In this document: positions 21,086-32,774 of the stretch, piece by piece
Layout: every line of letters begins with the position of its first letter
How positions within the stretch are numbered: position 1 is the first letter of the stretch
DNA from: Neopestalotiopsis rosae
Lineage: Eukaryota > Ascomycota > Sordariomycetes > Amphisphaeriales > Sporocadaceae
Assembly: GCA_023078685.1 (NCBI GenBank)
Contig: JALGAS010000008.1
Coordinates: 1,674,001 to 1,738,000 of the forward strand
Reading direction: 5' to 3'
Length of the DNA: 64,000 nucleotides
The notes under the pieces: model-generated
Seen by the model: the letters and a program-made list of their open reading frames with translations, nothing else
The model's database searches: none
Told to the model about the DNA's origin: nothing
Translations under genes and position numbers: made by a program

Positions 21086-21961
21086 CTATTTTACTTTGTA
21101 GTTGGGATACTGCTGCGACAGGTATTTCAATTCTCCCGCCAACCCAAGATTGGCGACAGGATCTAATCCGAGCAGCGTTTTTTGCTCTGCGCTTAACGTA
21201 TCCTGGATCTCCTTGGGTAGCTTGGCCGTCCAGTTGACCTGCTGCCGAATGTGCGAAGAAGTGTAGTACCCAAATAGCAGTGCTCGATCCTCGTCCTTGG
21301 TGACGTTTGCGCCGCTTGTGTGCCAGACGCGGCCGTCCATGGCAATGATGTCGCCCGCCTTGGCCTCGAACGGAACAAGCAGCTCGGGCGCATTTTCTGG
21401 TAGCTCATCCCGGGTGACGATCTTGTTGGATCCCGGTATGTACAAGGTTGCACCGTTCTCCTTGGTCACGTCGGTGAGGCACCTATGCTCATGCATTAGT
21501 TCTGCGGATGCGACGGGATAATGAGTATGGAACTGCTATTGTTCTTACCAAATGACATTCATTGCCTGCACCTTCTTCCAAGGCTCCTCAAATACCAAGC
21601 TCTGGTCCGAGTGCAGCGCCATGGACTGAGACCCGGGCCTCGCAATGTTGGCCGTAAAGTTGGAGATTATGAACCCGTCCCCCAGCACCGTGGCCGCCAT
21701 CTCCAGTGCCGTCGGGTGGAAAATCAGGTCCCGGAAAACCTTGTCCAGCTCCATCAGGTAAAAGATGCGGACATTGCTGGGATTGGGGTCGAGGAAGGAG
21801 AGATGGGACTCCTCGCCCCTTGCCTCGGCCTTTTCCTTTACTTTCCATAGCTTGTCCAGAACCTCGGCGGCCTGCTCTTTGGACAAGAGCGAGGGAACAC
21901 GGACCCAGCCGTGCTTTTTGAAATGCTCACGAGCTTCGGCATTTTGGCCTTCAATCGACAT
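21086..21961 (-). CDS. Phytanoyl-CoA dioxygenase (PhyH)-family Fe(II)/2-oxoglutarate oxygenase
   Basis: Exons 21961-21549 and 21482-21086, with a 66-base intron (GTAAGA...CATAG); 269 residues. The start MSIEGQNAEAREHFKKHGWV is chosen over an upstream extension of the open frame, which is unlike the family. The metal-binding triad is visible: His and Asp in MALHSDQSLV, and the distal His in GRVWHTSGANV. An Arg for 2-oxoglutarate follows in the sequence DRALLFGYY. WCLTDVTKENGATLYIPGSN across the splice junction is the PhyH-type core. Fungal relatives oxidise terpenoid and polyketide intermediates. The position next to the cyclase and P450 suggests a tailoring step on the triterpene. Confidence 0.92.
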
Positions 21962-23784
21962 TATGAATAAATGGTTCCTTTGACAAGGCGCAGTAAGAAA
22001 AGTAGTTGTGACTGTTTCGATTGAGATGCGAAGTAAACGAAGCGGGGAAGCAAAGACTGAGGTAACAGATGTGGCGAATATCCGGAACAAATGAGATAAC
22101 TGTTCCATATCACATCCACTATCACTGAATGCCCCAGTCCATCTATACAATATTGGAGTCTTGTTGGGGGGTACGTCTGACATGCGTCTTGCAACCCCAT
22201 TTTGTTGCATCTTGATAAGGTCTGGGAGACATGCACAAAGTTATCGGCCTGGTCGGACTGTGCTACAGAATCCTTTCGCATCGCCAACTGAGTATGCTCT
22301 TAAATAGGATGGCTATTTCTTTATTCTCTATTTGAAACTCGCGCTCATTTGATCTGGCAATGAAGTCGTTAACATATAGGCAAGAGCAAGTGAACGTTGT
22401 TAGAACAGACTTTGGAATTCTAGTCTCCGCAATACACAGCCTTTGATTGGCGTAGATCGCCTAGTGGACTCCAGAACTCGCTGTGGAGCAATGCATAGGT
22501 ACCTACTTGCTCCCTGTTAGTGGTCTCCCCGCATAATCCATGCCCGAATCTCGCCAACAACAGCCATTTATGCTCTTGGAAGTGGTTGGCACGACCTTGA
22601 GTCAGCACACAAATTCGATGATCATTGAGTGTTGCGCTGTCCTTGTTGATTTGTATGTCAATGCGGATCTTTCCGTAATCGGGATCAAAAGCCCTGCACG
22701 TGACCATGAACATTGCGACCGGGCGTCCGGGTACCTGAAGCCGCCGCTAATTAAGTAAATAGACTTGTTTTTAGACTAATTCGAAAACCCCAAACTGTCA
22801 TGACTCGACCATTTCAGGTTGGAAAATCGAACTCTTCTCGGCATGACCGGCATCTCTTATGGTAGATCTGTGGTGCATCTCCGAGCACTTTTAATAGTTG
22901 GGATCTAGAAGCGCGCAGAGCTCTATTGCTATGAACTTTCAGGTTTGATACCTCGGAGTAGTTGTCTGGCTATTTGGAAACGCAAGCAATAAGACGCGCG
23001 ATACAGCAGGAGAAGGTACAGTAACGCATCGTCAGTATCTAGAAGTAGGGGGGCATGAAGAAAATAACCGCAGTGTTTGCCAATGACTTGTTCTACTTGG
23101 TAACCTGGATTTGGATTGCGGGTTTGTCCTTCGCCCTGGCAGGGTGAAAGATCATATTAAGCGCCAAAGAGAAGGTCTACGTCAGTAGGCTACCCATCAC
23201 ACAGCCTGGAAGGGTTGCACTTTATTCAAGCATCTAGGCCAGCGGACGTTGAAGGAAATTTGATGCAAGGATAACAAGATCTTGATCAGATGTTGTGTAA
23301 GCAAAATGGCCCCTATAGAGGATCCAGGATCTATTGAATTTCCCCATCTCAGCGCAGCGGATCTGGAATCGCATAACCTACTCTGTAGATGAATTGCATG
23401 TCATACGCGGCCAGGCTTGTCCAAGAGGGCTATTTAGCGCTAAGGCGTTCTGAGCACAGGCCTAGCTACACCTATGCAGGTTAACCCACCCAATTTAGCC
23501 CTCCGCTCTAGGCTGCAAAGGCTTCAGCTTGCGGGTGCGCTAGTTGTGTGGCTGGCTGAAGAATAGCTATCGTGCAATATCCGAAATGAAAAGGCGTCCT
23601 TGCGAACAAAATCATAATTGGTCAATAAGCGCTTTGGGCTTGAGGCCTCGACTCGATTTGAAATATATATGTCAACAATGTCATGTCGATTTGCGATGTC
23701 TTTTGGGAAGTTTGTTCGACTCGTACCTCACTCATTACATTCCTTTAGTATACTGCCATTGTTGCGGGTAACATTCTTTTGAAA
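21962..23784. other. Intergenic region, no supported gene
   Basis: About 1.8 kb. The start of the dioxygenase promoter lies at the left; small frames at 22420-22758 and 23544-23771 show no conserved content. It separates the triterpenoid cluster from the next secreted-protein gene. Confidence 0.4.
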
Positions 23785-25355
23785 ATGCTGTCGAGTGCTC
23801 TTACGCTGTCATGCCTCCTCTCGGCCGCCATGGCCGGCGCCTTGCCCAACAAGCGCCAAGAGTCATCTTCGGATACAGGAGTGAGCTGTATGACTGACAT
23901 GGGCTCTGTTTCTCTGACTGAGGTTCCTTCCACGACCACGACAATCACTTCCACGAACCAGGTGGTCTTCGAGACGACAACCATTCCCGTCACCACCGAG
24001 ACTCCCGATGCTGTGACTGTCACCAGCACCGACTATGCCACGGAGACTGAGACCGTCACTGATTCGACAGTTACCGACACTTTCTCTACCACTTCGACAG
24101 AGTTTGTGACGACAACTACCACTTCGACTACTACCGCTACCTTTACGACAACCACTGAAACTTCCACTACCACGACAGTGACCATTGCTGCCACGCCATC
24201 CGGCACATTCGTAAGCAATTTTCTATACTTTTCTTCTGAGAAGGGCAATAACTAATATCCTGGTGCTCTAGTATGATACATTTGATGTAAGTAATCAATA
24301 AGTATTAAATTGTGCCTGCGAATCCCTGCAGTACAGTCCATGGTGTTGTTGCAACCCTTGGTGTATCAGAAAAGTAGCCGTGCCGTGACTTCTTGCCACC
24401 GCATTACATGTCATTATTGACGGCTTGAAAGAAAAGAGATGTAAAAAGAAAAGACAAGGCAGATCGAAGATGCTAACATGGATTATAATCCTAGACTCTG
24501 AATGGTTATCCTTCGACTGGATCCAAGGTCAAGCGGTCCAAGTGCAAGCATGATCCTCAGGCCGGATCTTCCAGCACTCTTCCTAGCGCTTCTGCTGGAT
24601 ACAGTCTCATCTACAACACTACCGAGCCCACCGCATACTCCCTCAGCAGCTCGAGCGCTACAGTCGCAACCTACAGTGCCGTGCAGACTCTTTCCGTCGG
24701 CAGCGACAGCACTCCTGAGGACAACAGTCTTTATGCTACTGCAGTCTACTGCTCTACGACTGTCGAGGTTCTCACTACCTCGACAGTCATCTCCACCGGT
24801 GCACCCATGACCATTACTGCCACAGCTGACACCACCTCCTCCACCATCACATCAACCATCACATCGACCTCTACTGTGGTTCCAGACGAAGTCTCGACCA
24901 CTTTGTCGTTCTCCGAGACCGCCACTATTACGGAAACGGCCATGGTGACCACCACGGTCACCACGACCACCACAAATACCAACACGGCAACCAGCACGAC
25001 GAGTGCCTACTCCATCTGCACCAATTCTGCCAATACCCTCACGTCCCCCTTTGTCGACCCCAACGGTCGCACTGTCGAGTTCTACTATTTCTCCTCGTCC
25101 AGCAGCTACTCGATTACCCTTGGCGATGCCAGTTCGGCCTATGCGTGCTGCAACGGCTGCGCGGCCCTGGGTACAGCCTGCGGAACGTCCTACTTCAATG
25201 GCAACGGCTATTGCTACATCATCAAGCCAAATACCGCCAGCACCAAGCAATCGGACTTCCATTTCACTGCAACCACCCGAACAACGCTCTCCGGAACCAA
25301 GATTGGCATGTTCAATGGCGAGGGAGGCTATGTGGTCGAGAGTTTTGCTGGCTAG
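23785..25355 (+). CDS. Secreted Ser/Thr-rich cell-surface protein with Cys-rich C-terminal domain
   Basis: Exons 23785-24210, 24272-24286 and 24495-25355; 433 residues. The middle exon has only 15 bases (YDTFD), with GTAAGC...CTAG before it and GTAAGT...CTAG after it. A signal peptide (MLSSALTLSCLLSAAMAGALP) ends near an NKR processing site. Two long Thr/Ser/Val stretches (repeating TTT, TVT, TST) follow, probably heavily O-glycosylated. The last 115 residues hold a compact domain with Cys pairs (YACCNGCAALGTACGTSYFNGNGYCYIIK). This suggests a wall-associated or adhesive protein; no enzyme motif is visible. The second intron (208 bases) is long enough to hide another microexon. Confidence 0.75.
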
Positions 25356-26457
25356 AGTTAATGGCTGGATACTCATGACACAGAGCGGGCGCCTTTGAGG
25401 CAGCCTGTGCCAATATGAAACATGATCATTATCACCCAGATCTAATGAGCCCCTTACATTCGTTCCCTATGCCTAGTTCGATACCTCGCTAGGTAGTCTA
25501 GCATAGTTCTTAATTCTAATTGAGGTGGGCCATCAAATCACCCTCTTTGTGCATGAAGCCGCTGCTATGTCCAGGCACAAACGTTGGTGCAAAATGTGTC
25601 AATGAAGTTCAATAAAGTCAGCGACATTGAGATAGAACGAGGTTATGGAAATTGAATATGATCAATTGTTTGGTTGAGTACTGGGGAGTGTTTGCACGTA
25701 GCTTTGGAGATAGCAAAGGCTCCATGTAAGTAATGATAGTACGTTATTGAAGTCCAAAATGTAGGAGGATGGGCTAATACTTCAACATACAAGAGACTTG
25801 CCATGGAAATACGACAATGCCTTGGTAACTAGAAAGATAGTATTCCCGCTTTTCTCATATTCTCACGTAATGCGTAGTGGTGGACTGAAAGACAGCATAA
25901 TTAAATTCGCCTGATTTTGTACAAAGCAGTCATCGCATCTTGGGATAGACTTCGCTTGGAAAGTACAATTATTTTCTACTTCATTTCATTTCTTGATGGC
26001 CACAATTGAATGGTGTTCCGGGTCGGTCCCAAAAACAATGCACATCATACTACGAACTAACCCCCAGCAAGGCATTTGTTGAGCTGCGTAAGAAGTCTCC
26101 AAACAAGGACGATTGTTCTTTAGGCCTCTTTGTTCAGAAATACAGTACTGAAGAGTAATTCGAGTTTACCGACAGACATCCTTTCAAAGAATCGTTGTTT
26201 GGTTGTACAATGGTCATTATACATATAATAAATGCACACTAAACAAACTTTCATACTACTACAAAATCAATGTACATGAAGCGATAGTTATACATCGTCA
26301 CATGATTCCACTCTGGTGTATCTCGGGCAATTTCAATCGTTATATACCTTTGAAAAGAATCACCAAGAAGTTTATCGCTACTAATAGCCACAATTCGTCT
26401 GTCCTTCAAGACAAGGGATTCGGTTCAAAATCGATTACTTGCCCGATAAACCAGAGT
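25356..26457. other. Intergenic, nothing recognised
   Basis: 3' flank of the secreted protein gene and AT-rich upstream region of the F-box gene. The frame of the F-box gene extends back to 26203, but that part is AT-rich and not family-like. Confidence 0.4.
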
Positions 26458-27420
26458 ATGGCCACTATTAAGATGGAGAAAGCTACGCAGACCACCTCAG
26501 AATCCATCTGGGGAAGTGCACAACTGTCTTCCACTCCTGAGCGATCCTTGAAATTTGTTGATCTCTGGGCCATCACCGAGATCGCCGAGATGATCCTGGC
26601 TCATTTGCCCATGCAGGATCTCCTCTTGGCCCAAAGAGTATCTACAGACTGGAGAAACCTAATAAAGGGCTCGCCGGTCCTGCAAGAGAACCTTTTCCTG
26701 CGACCCCGGCGCTGTAGAACAACTCAGCGGGGTTCGTCTGACGGCATGCCAGTCCGCGAATATAATCCACTTCTCGATGAGCACATGGGCAGGTGGTTTA
26801 AAGACATAAGGTGGTCCGAAGGGGATTTGGACCGCGTCTCGTTCGATAAGCCGGGGATCGACACAAGAAAGGCATTTCTTCATCGCAATGCAAGCTGGCG
26901 CAATATGCTACTTGCGCAGCCGCCTTTCACCATATTCGAAAGCGTCAAGACGTTGTATACAAATTACCGGGCCGAGGTACTAGCACTGTCCGTAGGCAGT
27001 ATTGAACGTCCGGACGGAGTACGCATGGGTCTGGCCTATGACAAAGCCGTAGAACTAGTCATGAGTAAGCGGGGAACATTCCCCAAATACTTTTGGACCC
27101 TCATGGATGGCATGTTTGCGCCTGCTGACGATGTTGTTGATGATGATGATGAACTTGAGCGCCAACATGGCGTAGAAAAGCCAGAAAGGTTGTTCGGGGG
27201 TATAGGCAAGTTTACAATGGTCACAGACACGAGACCTGTGAGTAGGGTGACACTCGATGCAGTGAGGGAGAGAATCCGACATCGTTACACCAGCGCAGGA
27301 TTTGAGCAGGTAGACATTTTGTATCATAGGGTTGAGCCTCTCGATAACGAAACCTACAATCTGGGGCGCTGGTGCTGGGTATGTCCATGGTGGGATGGAT
27401 ATGGCTATAGGAATTTTTAG
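26458..27420 (+). CDS. F-box protein
   Basis: An intronless frame of 320 residues counted from the ATG at 26458 (MATIKMEKATQTT), which is preferred because the upstream extension is AT-rich and unlike protein. Residues 34-80 carry an F-box (ITEIAEMILAHLPMQDLLLAQRVSTDWRNLIKGSPVLQENLFL), the Skp1-binding module of SCF ubiquitin ligases. The rest shows no WD or leucine-rich repeats but contains conserved-looking tracts (YNPLLDEHMGRWF) seen in expanded fungal F-box families. An acidic DDDDELE tract lies near residue 230. It probably selects unknown targets for ubiquitination. Confidence 0.85.
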   Translation: MATIKMEKATQTTSESIWGSAQLSSTPERSLKFVDLWAITEIAEMILAHLPMQDLLLAQRVSTDWRNLIKGSPVLQENLFLRPRRCRTTQRGSSDGMPVREYNPLLDEHMGRWFKDIRWSEGDLDRVSFDKPGIDTRKAFLHRNASWRNMLLAQPPFTIFESVKTLYTNYRAEVLALSVGSIERPDGVRMGLAYDKAVELVMSKRGTFPKYFWTLMDGMFAPADDVVDDDDELERQHGVEKPERLFGGIGKFTMVTDTRPVSRVTLDAVRERIRHRYTSAGFEQVDILYHRVEPLDNETYNLGRWCWVCPWWDGYGYRNF

Positions 27421-28039
27421 ATGTGCGAGAGGTGATTAAAGCGTTCGGTCCTCGACGATGTGGTCATTTCCATTGCATCTACTGCCCGATCACGAGTCTT
27501 GATTGAAGTTTACTTATCTACTTTGCATACAAGAAAGGCCGGTAGCAGCAGATCATATAGCTTTGATAGGACCACGAAGGTACTTATGCATTGAAAACAT
27601 CACAATCCAAGTACCACGTCTCGGTGAAATTGATGAACGGGCAAAGGTGATTGCATTGCTTCTGTATAGCCATTGAACGATTGACGCATCATTAATGGTT
27701 GGTGCAGCCCAGCATCGCTCGCGTCGCAAGTGGTGACATCTTTTCACGCTAGGTAGTATTCCTCCTAGTGTGCATGCAAATGCCATTACCACTTCCAAGG
27801 GCCAGCCAACGTGCATTGAGCATATGCGGCCAGACCAACAGTGCATACAACAACTTTTTAAAGAAACATTTCCAACATTATGAAGCACACATTTCCCTCG
27901 TGTATATATTGCCCGGTGTCTTCATGTCTTTCCCACATCGATTCAACATACAAATCACTCCACGATATCGCAGATAGTCTTTTAGCACTGCAGAGAAAGT
28001 CAAGACGACTAAACAAGTGCACTCTCCACGCCCAGCACA
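27421..28039. other. Intergenic, nothing recognised
   Basis: Region between the F-box gene and the EthD gene; it must contain the EthD promoter. No coding sequence is supported on either strand. Confidence 0.4.
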
Positions 28040-28468
28040 ATGACTTACAGCATTCTCATCTACGCCTTTCGCAAGGCCGGCACCACACCGGAACAATTCC
28101 GAGAGCATTACGAAAACTCCCACGTCCCTCTCGTCAAGGAGATTGCGGGCGAACACTTTCCCCTCTCCCACACCCGCCGCTACCTGCACCGCACCAAGAC
28201 CAGTAATGCCGAGGGCGGCGGCGGCGGCGGCAGCACCGAGCGCAACGCCGACTACCCTGCCACTGTCCTATTTGGCAACCAGGCCGACGCCGACTACGAC
28301 GCATTTGCAGAGCTGACGTTTGCCGATGTCGCGGCATTCCAGACCTTTTTTGGCATCTGTTCGCAGCTTGAGAATCAGGCGCGCCTCCAGGCGGATGAGG
28401 CAAAGTTCCTCGACAGCGCCAAGATGACTATTGTTGTTGTCGGGGAGACTAACGTCACGACCAAATGA
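28040..28468 (+). CDS. EthD-domain protein
   Basis: An intronless frame of 142 residues. It begins MTYSILIYAFRKAGTTPEQFREHYENSHVPLVKEIAG, the ferredoxin-like EthD fold shared by fungal dehydratases, cyclases and monooxygenase-like proteins of pigment and polyketide pathways. A run of six Gly (GGGGGG, residues 60-65) forms a flexible insert before the second half (PATVLFGNQADADYDAFAELTFADVAAFQTFF). It is likely a small cytosolic dimer. No polyketide synthase is near, so the pathway is unknown. Confidence 0.85.
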   Translation: MTYSILIYAFRKAGTTPEQFREHYENSHVPLVKEIAGEHFPLSHTRRYLHRTKTSNAEGGGGGGSTERNADYPATVLFGNQADADYDAFAELTFADVAAFQTFFGICSQLENQARLQADEAKFLDSAKMTIVVVGETNVTTK

Positions 28469-31400
28469 GTCAAAGTGGCCGATGTATTGTGCCTTTGAGC
28501 ATGTGAAGGTTGTGTTAGCTCGGTGCAGTTTGTCATGCTTTATCGGTTGAGTTCTGCAGGGGCACTAGAGAGAGAGAGATGATGATGAAGTGATTTACAT
28601 GGAGTCGTCTATGACGCTGTGCAGTGTCTCGACTGAGTATGTTGGTGTTCACGGGCTCGAAAGGGTAGGCTGCCGATATATATACATCTATTGATGCTTG
28701 TAATACCTTGTCCCGAAATTCCGTGAACTTCTTTTCGTGACGCGTCGTACATCTCACTGGTGGATATAAGCTACCCACTCTTCGTGATAGAGAAACTAGC
28801 TGAAGGGATTCGACCGCGTCGCAGACGATATCGACAAAGTGGTCGGCAGTCGGCTACCTCCTTGGTGCCACACCGATGCAACGTGCGTAGAGTGTACAGG
28901 TAGTTATCGTTCATCGACAGACTCATACGAGATGACGTGTGCAAGGTCGTCAGATTCAATAGACGCAGTCGGCCGTGGGTCCAGAGCTTGGTGAATCCCA
29001 ATAGAACATGATAGTACTGGGTAAGGTGTGAAAAGTGGCACTGAGAAGGAGGTAAAGGTCGCCCCTGTCCTTGTCAGCAGCCCTGGTAGAAGCCCTCATG
29101 GCGAACCTTTCTAAATATAAAAATTCATATGACATGGCTCAGTTTCTATTGAGTTAGGCGGGAGAAAGTATGTCGAGGTCACGATCCGAGGTCGCAATCC
29201 ACAAAGAAGCAGCATGATTGTGGAAGAATAGATACCGCTATAGCTTACGGTATCGTCACTCGTAACGTATGAATGCTCCGTTGAGATCAATGAAAGGTAT
29301 TTGGTTGAGTAAGTCGTCAAGTCCTTCGCCGCGCAGCCCATATAGTCCTTGGGAAATCAATTTTGTGACCGTGTGGCTCAATCAAAGATCTGGATAATGA
29401 CTTCCGGTGAGTGTTGGAAAAGTAACGACCACACTCTACCATTGCTGATGTCTTGTGGATGATAATGAGCAAACAGACTCAGGAGGACTTATCAATTGGA
29501 AAAACCTAAGTCTTCTGCCACATCTTTTTACAAGATTTAAACAACGAGGCAAAATGATACAGTACAAGATTCAATAAATTTATTAGTGGCATATCAAAAT
29601 TATTTGGCGAGTCTGAAGTATTTCCAGAGCGCTTTCTTACATAATTCATATATCCGATTTTATTCCAGAGGGATTGCTTGGTTTGTGCCTTGTATTACTT
29701 GGGGCTGTGGTCCCTGAAATATTAGCATCGGAAATCCATAGGACAGTTCAGAATCTTTATTTTCTCCAACTTCAATCTCAGAGGCTGGGATCCGTGAGGA
29801 GCTGTTGCGAAAGTTCAATTACGTACACCTTGCCGCTCTACGCAAGAGCCGTATGTCCACTTGTCGAAATGCGCAGCCATGGTCATTGTCTAGAGGCTAG
29901 CAACATGTCTCGCATCGAGGTATGCCGTTTTTACCGGACGGTACACTCAGTCCATCGGACTCATGACCGAGCCGACCGGAGTTAGAAATGTACGCTTTCG
30001 GAATGTTGTCGGAAAGTATTGTCCTCGATGCGATCGATTGAGACATGCCATATTTTCATGCTTCTTAATTGGTTCACTGAGAAATAGGGACTATATGGCG
30101 GCTGAAGTTGACCAACACGTCAGCGCCTGCCAAGCCTCAGTCGGACCATGGGATTAGTGCAAGGACGGTTAGACGGTCTTGAGGCTAGATAGTAGTAGGG
30201 CGGAATACTAACGACTACCGACAAGTCCCCGCAACTAACCCCTGGTAGCGGCAAGGGAAGTGGTTCTCCATGTCGAGCACAGAATTCTGGAAGCAATTCT
30301 AAGCGACAGAGAATTCCTTCACGTGGGTTCTGGTACTGTAGGAACATATAACATATGATCTGCACCAGTACCAGGGTAGTTGGCTATGTTGGTCGTCAGG
30401 AAATGTCATAGTGGCATTGTTACGACCTATGGGAGAAGGAGCTCTTAATAGTAACAAATTACAATCGTATTAACAATGACACATCGATTCTCTATTAGCT
30501 ACAGACAGACCTTCAAGACATTCATTGTTTTCCGGGCAGCTGAGTAAACACATCGAGTTGTGCGCGGATTTATGATAGAAAAAAATGGAAAGTCAAAATA
30601 TGCAAACACAGAGTTTGGCGGAATGTGGGGCCCTCGCTCCGGGAGCGACCCGTTGGGCAGACTAAGACATCTAAGTTTGGGCCGTGGTTTCATCAACAGT
30701 GGCTGGGTAGACCCTCAACGACGACAACGGGGACTGCCGGCGCTAGTTCCGCTCTGCTTGCGAACTCTTCGGTAGATGTAGGAATGTGCAACTTCTGACT
30801 GGACAGTCTTTGTTTCGCGGATCTTTACCGGGCCCCGGAATATTCCACTCGTCATGGCACCCTTGTGCAGCTGAGCAGTATTCCGACCCAAGGAGGTGGT
30901 TCGGCTATCGGCTGCTTCTCTCGAATGTTCTCATTGATCCACAACATTGAACGGCGAAGACAATGTATGGCATGGAAAAGGTAGAGATTTTGTGCATCTC
31001 CAAATCAAGTGGTATGTTTCTCTCTGGTAATCATGAAGATTGAAAGTACTGGACGGACCTAGGTTTGGTGCAGCAGACGGATATCTGTCACGTTGACAAT
31101 ATAGCTGTTCGCATGCTCTGATTCCACGGTACTTTTCTATCGAATTTCTTCGAAACATATCAAAATTGACAACTTCCAGTGCCCAGACACAAAATATCTC
31201 CCGCCGGAAAATTACGCTACCTGTCAAAAGACAGCACTTCTTGTACGAACGATCATTGAGAAGCACCCAAGTCTTTCCAAAATATGGGGTGATCTGCTAG
31301 TGTCGTAACTTGTCAAGCTTTGCGGCCAGAAGTCTTCCTAATAGGGTGCCACTTGGTACAGAATATCGAGGACCATTGAGACATTGTCAACAACCATCCT

Positions 31401-31757
31401 GTCGGCCAGAACTTCATCGTTCGATGTATCGGGTGAGCTTTGACAAGAAACACTGCTGAGTATACGTCGTGAGCTTACGCGTTGCAAGATCAGACACCGC
31501 TTTGCCCTGTCCTCATACTCACTCGAAGCTTCATGATCTTTAAGAAATGGGAGAAAATCAGAGCAGCAAACAAGTATAAGTAGCCTCATCATTCCTGTTT
31601 ATCCAGTCCTTCTTCTTTCCTCATCACACACACAATCATTCACTCACTCACTCATTCACTTCTTCAATCTTTACAATCGCTCAACATCTTCCTTTGTCAC
31701 CTTCACATTCATACTCACTCTTTCAAGACTCTTCAGTCCACACTCTCAACTTTCAAA
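28469..31757. other. Long intergenic region, no supported gene
   Basis: More than 3 kb with only short frames and no recognisable family. Open frames at 29674-29985 and 30560-30775 lack ATG starts. The last 150 bases (about 31600-31757) are a CT-rich leader with repeated CACTCACTCA units, typical of the 5' leader of highly expressed fungal genes, and belong to the next gene. Confidence 0.4.
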
Positions 31758-32774
31758 ATGCAGTTCACTATCGCAACCATTGCTCTTGTCGCCTCTTTGA
31801 TGGCATCTGAGGCTGCTGCCAAGCCCGTCCTCTTTGCCCGTGACCAGGTCTGCGGCACCGCTCCCGCTGGTACTGGCTCTGCCCAGCCCCTTTCTGCCCC
31901 ATCCGTCTCCACGGCTGAGGACTGCAAGGAGGCCGGTGAGAAGGTCAGCTCTTGCCAGAGCTTTGCTTTCGGTCTTCCTCCCAACACCAACACCCCCGTC
32001 TGCAAGCTTTTCTCTGTCCCTGCTGCCCAGGTCCCCGCTCAGCAGACCAACATTGTCGTCTTCGACCTTGCCTGCAGCAATGTTCCCACCAAGGCCCCTA
32101 CCACCTCCAACCCTGTGGGTCTTCTCCGCCGCTCCCAGACCTGCGGTGCCACTCCGTCTTATTCGGGCTCTGCCACTCCCATGTCTTCTCCCAGCGTTGA
32201 CACAGCCGAGGAGTGCAAGGAGGCCGGTGCCGCTGTGAGCTCCTGCCAGAGTTTCGCTTTCGGTCTGCCTCCCAGCGCCGATGCTCCCGTTTGCAAGCTC
32301 TTCTCGGTCCCGGCTGCTCAGGTTCCTTCCCAGGAGACCAACATTGAGGTCTTTGACATTGCCTGCTCTGACGTTCCCAACACCGAGCCAACCACTGAGA
32401 ACCCCGTCGGTCTCGTCGACGACAACGCCTCTTCCAGCACCCAGACGACCACCACCGCCAAGACCACCACCTCTACCACCAACAGCAACACCGTCAACCA
32501 GGACACCTCCAGCTCCAGCTCCAGCAACATGTGCAACTCCACCCCTACCGGTTCCACCAGCAACTCCGTCTCGCCCCTGAAGACCAACACTGCCATCACT
32601 TCCGCCGGTGCCTGCCTCACCCTCGGCAAGGCCACCTCGGGATGCAAGTCTGTCGAGTTCGGCAAGCCCTCCAGCACCGGCGACAACGAGTGCAGACTCT
32701 TCAGTGTTGCTGCCTCCAACATCCCTGCCCCCACCACCGGCCAGTCCTTTGTCGTCTACGACATCAGCTGCTAA
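31758..32774 (+). CDS. Secreted protein with three Cys-rich PAN/apple-like repeats
   Basis: An intronless frame of 338 residues. The signal peptide MQFTIATIALVASLMASEAAA is followed by LFARD, a possible Kex2-like site. Two nearly identical modules of about 75 residues (C..TP..G.A.P.S.PSV.TAE.CKEAG..VSSCQSFAFGLPP....PVCKLFSVPAAQVP.Q.TNI.VFD.AC) are joined by a Pro/Thr linker containing LLRR. After a Thr/Ser-rich linker comes a diverged third module ending VVYDISC. Each has four Cys, as in small fungal PAN-like domains that bind proteins or sugars. Codons are strongly C-ending and the leader is CT-rich, which suggests high expression. Likely a wall or secreted surface protein. Confidence 0.85.
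   Translation: MQFTIATIALVASLMASEAAAKPVLFARDQVCGTAPAGTGSAQPLSAPSVSTAEDCKEAGEKVSSCQSFAFGLPPNTNTPVCKLFSVPAAQVPAQQTNIVVFDLACSNVPTKAPTTSNPVGLLRRSQTCGATPSYSGSATPMSSPSVDTAEECKEAGAAVSSCQSFAFGLPPSADAPVCKLFSVPAAQVPSQETNIEVFDIACSDVPNTEPTTENPVGLVDDNASSSTQTTTTAKTTTSTTNSNTVNQDTSSSSSSNMCNSTPTGSTSNSVSPLKTNTAITSAGACLTLGKATSGCKSVEFGKPSSTGDNECRLFSVAASNIPAPTTGQSFVVYDISC

Noticed and set aside
29674..29985. Frame starting with a signal-peptide-like stretch
   Set aside because: The apparent start is TTG, there is no ATG before the hydrophobic part, and the rest has no family content.
31338..31592. 84-codon minus-strand frame with ATG and hydrophobic start
   Set aside because: It sits just upstream of the highly expressed secreted-protein gene, has no clear signal cleavage site and no recognised family.
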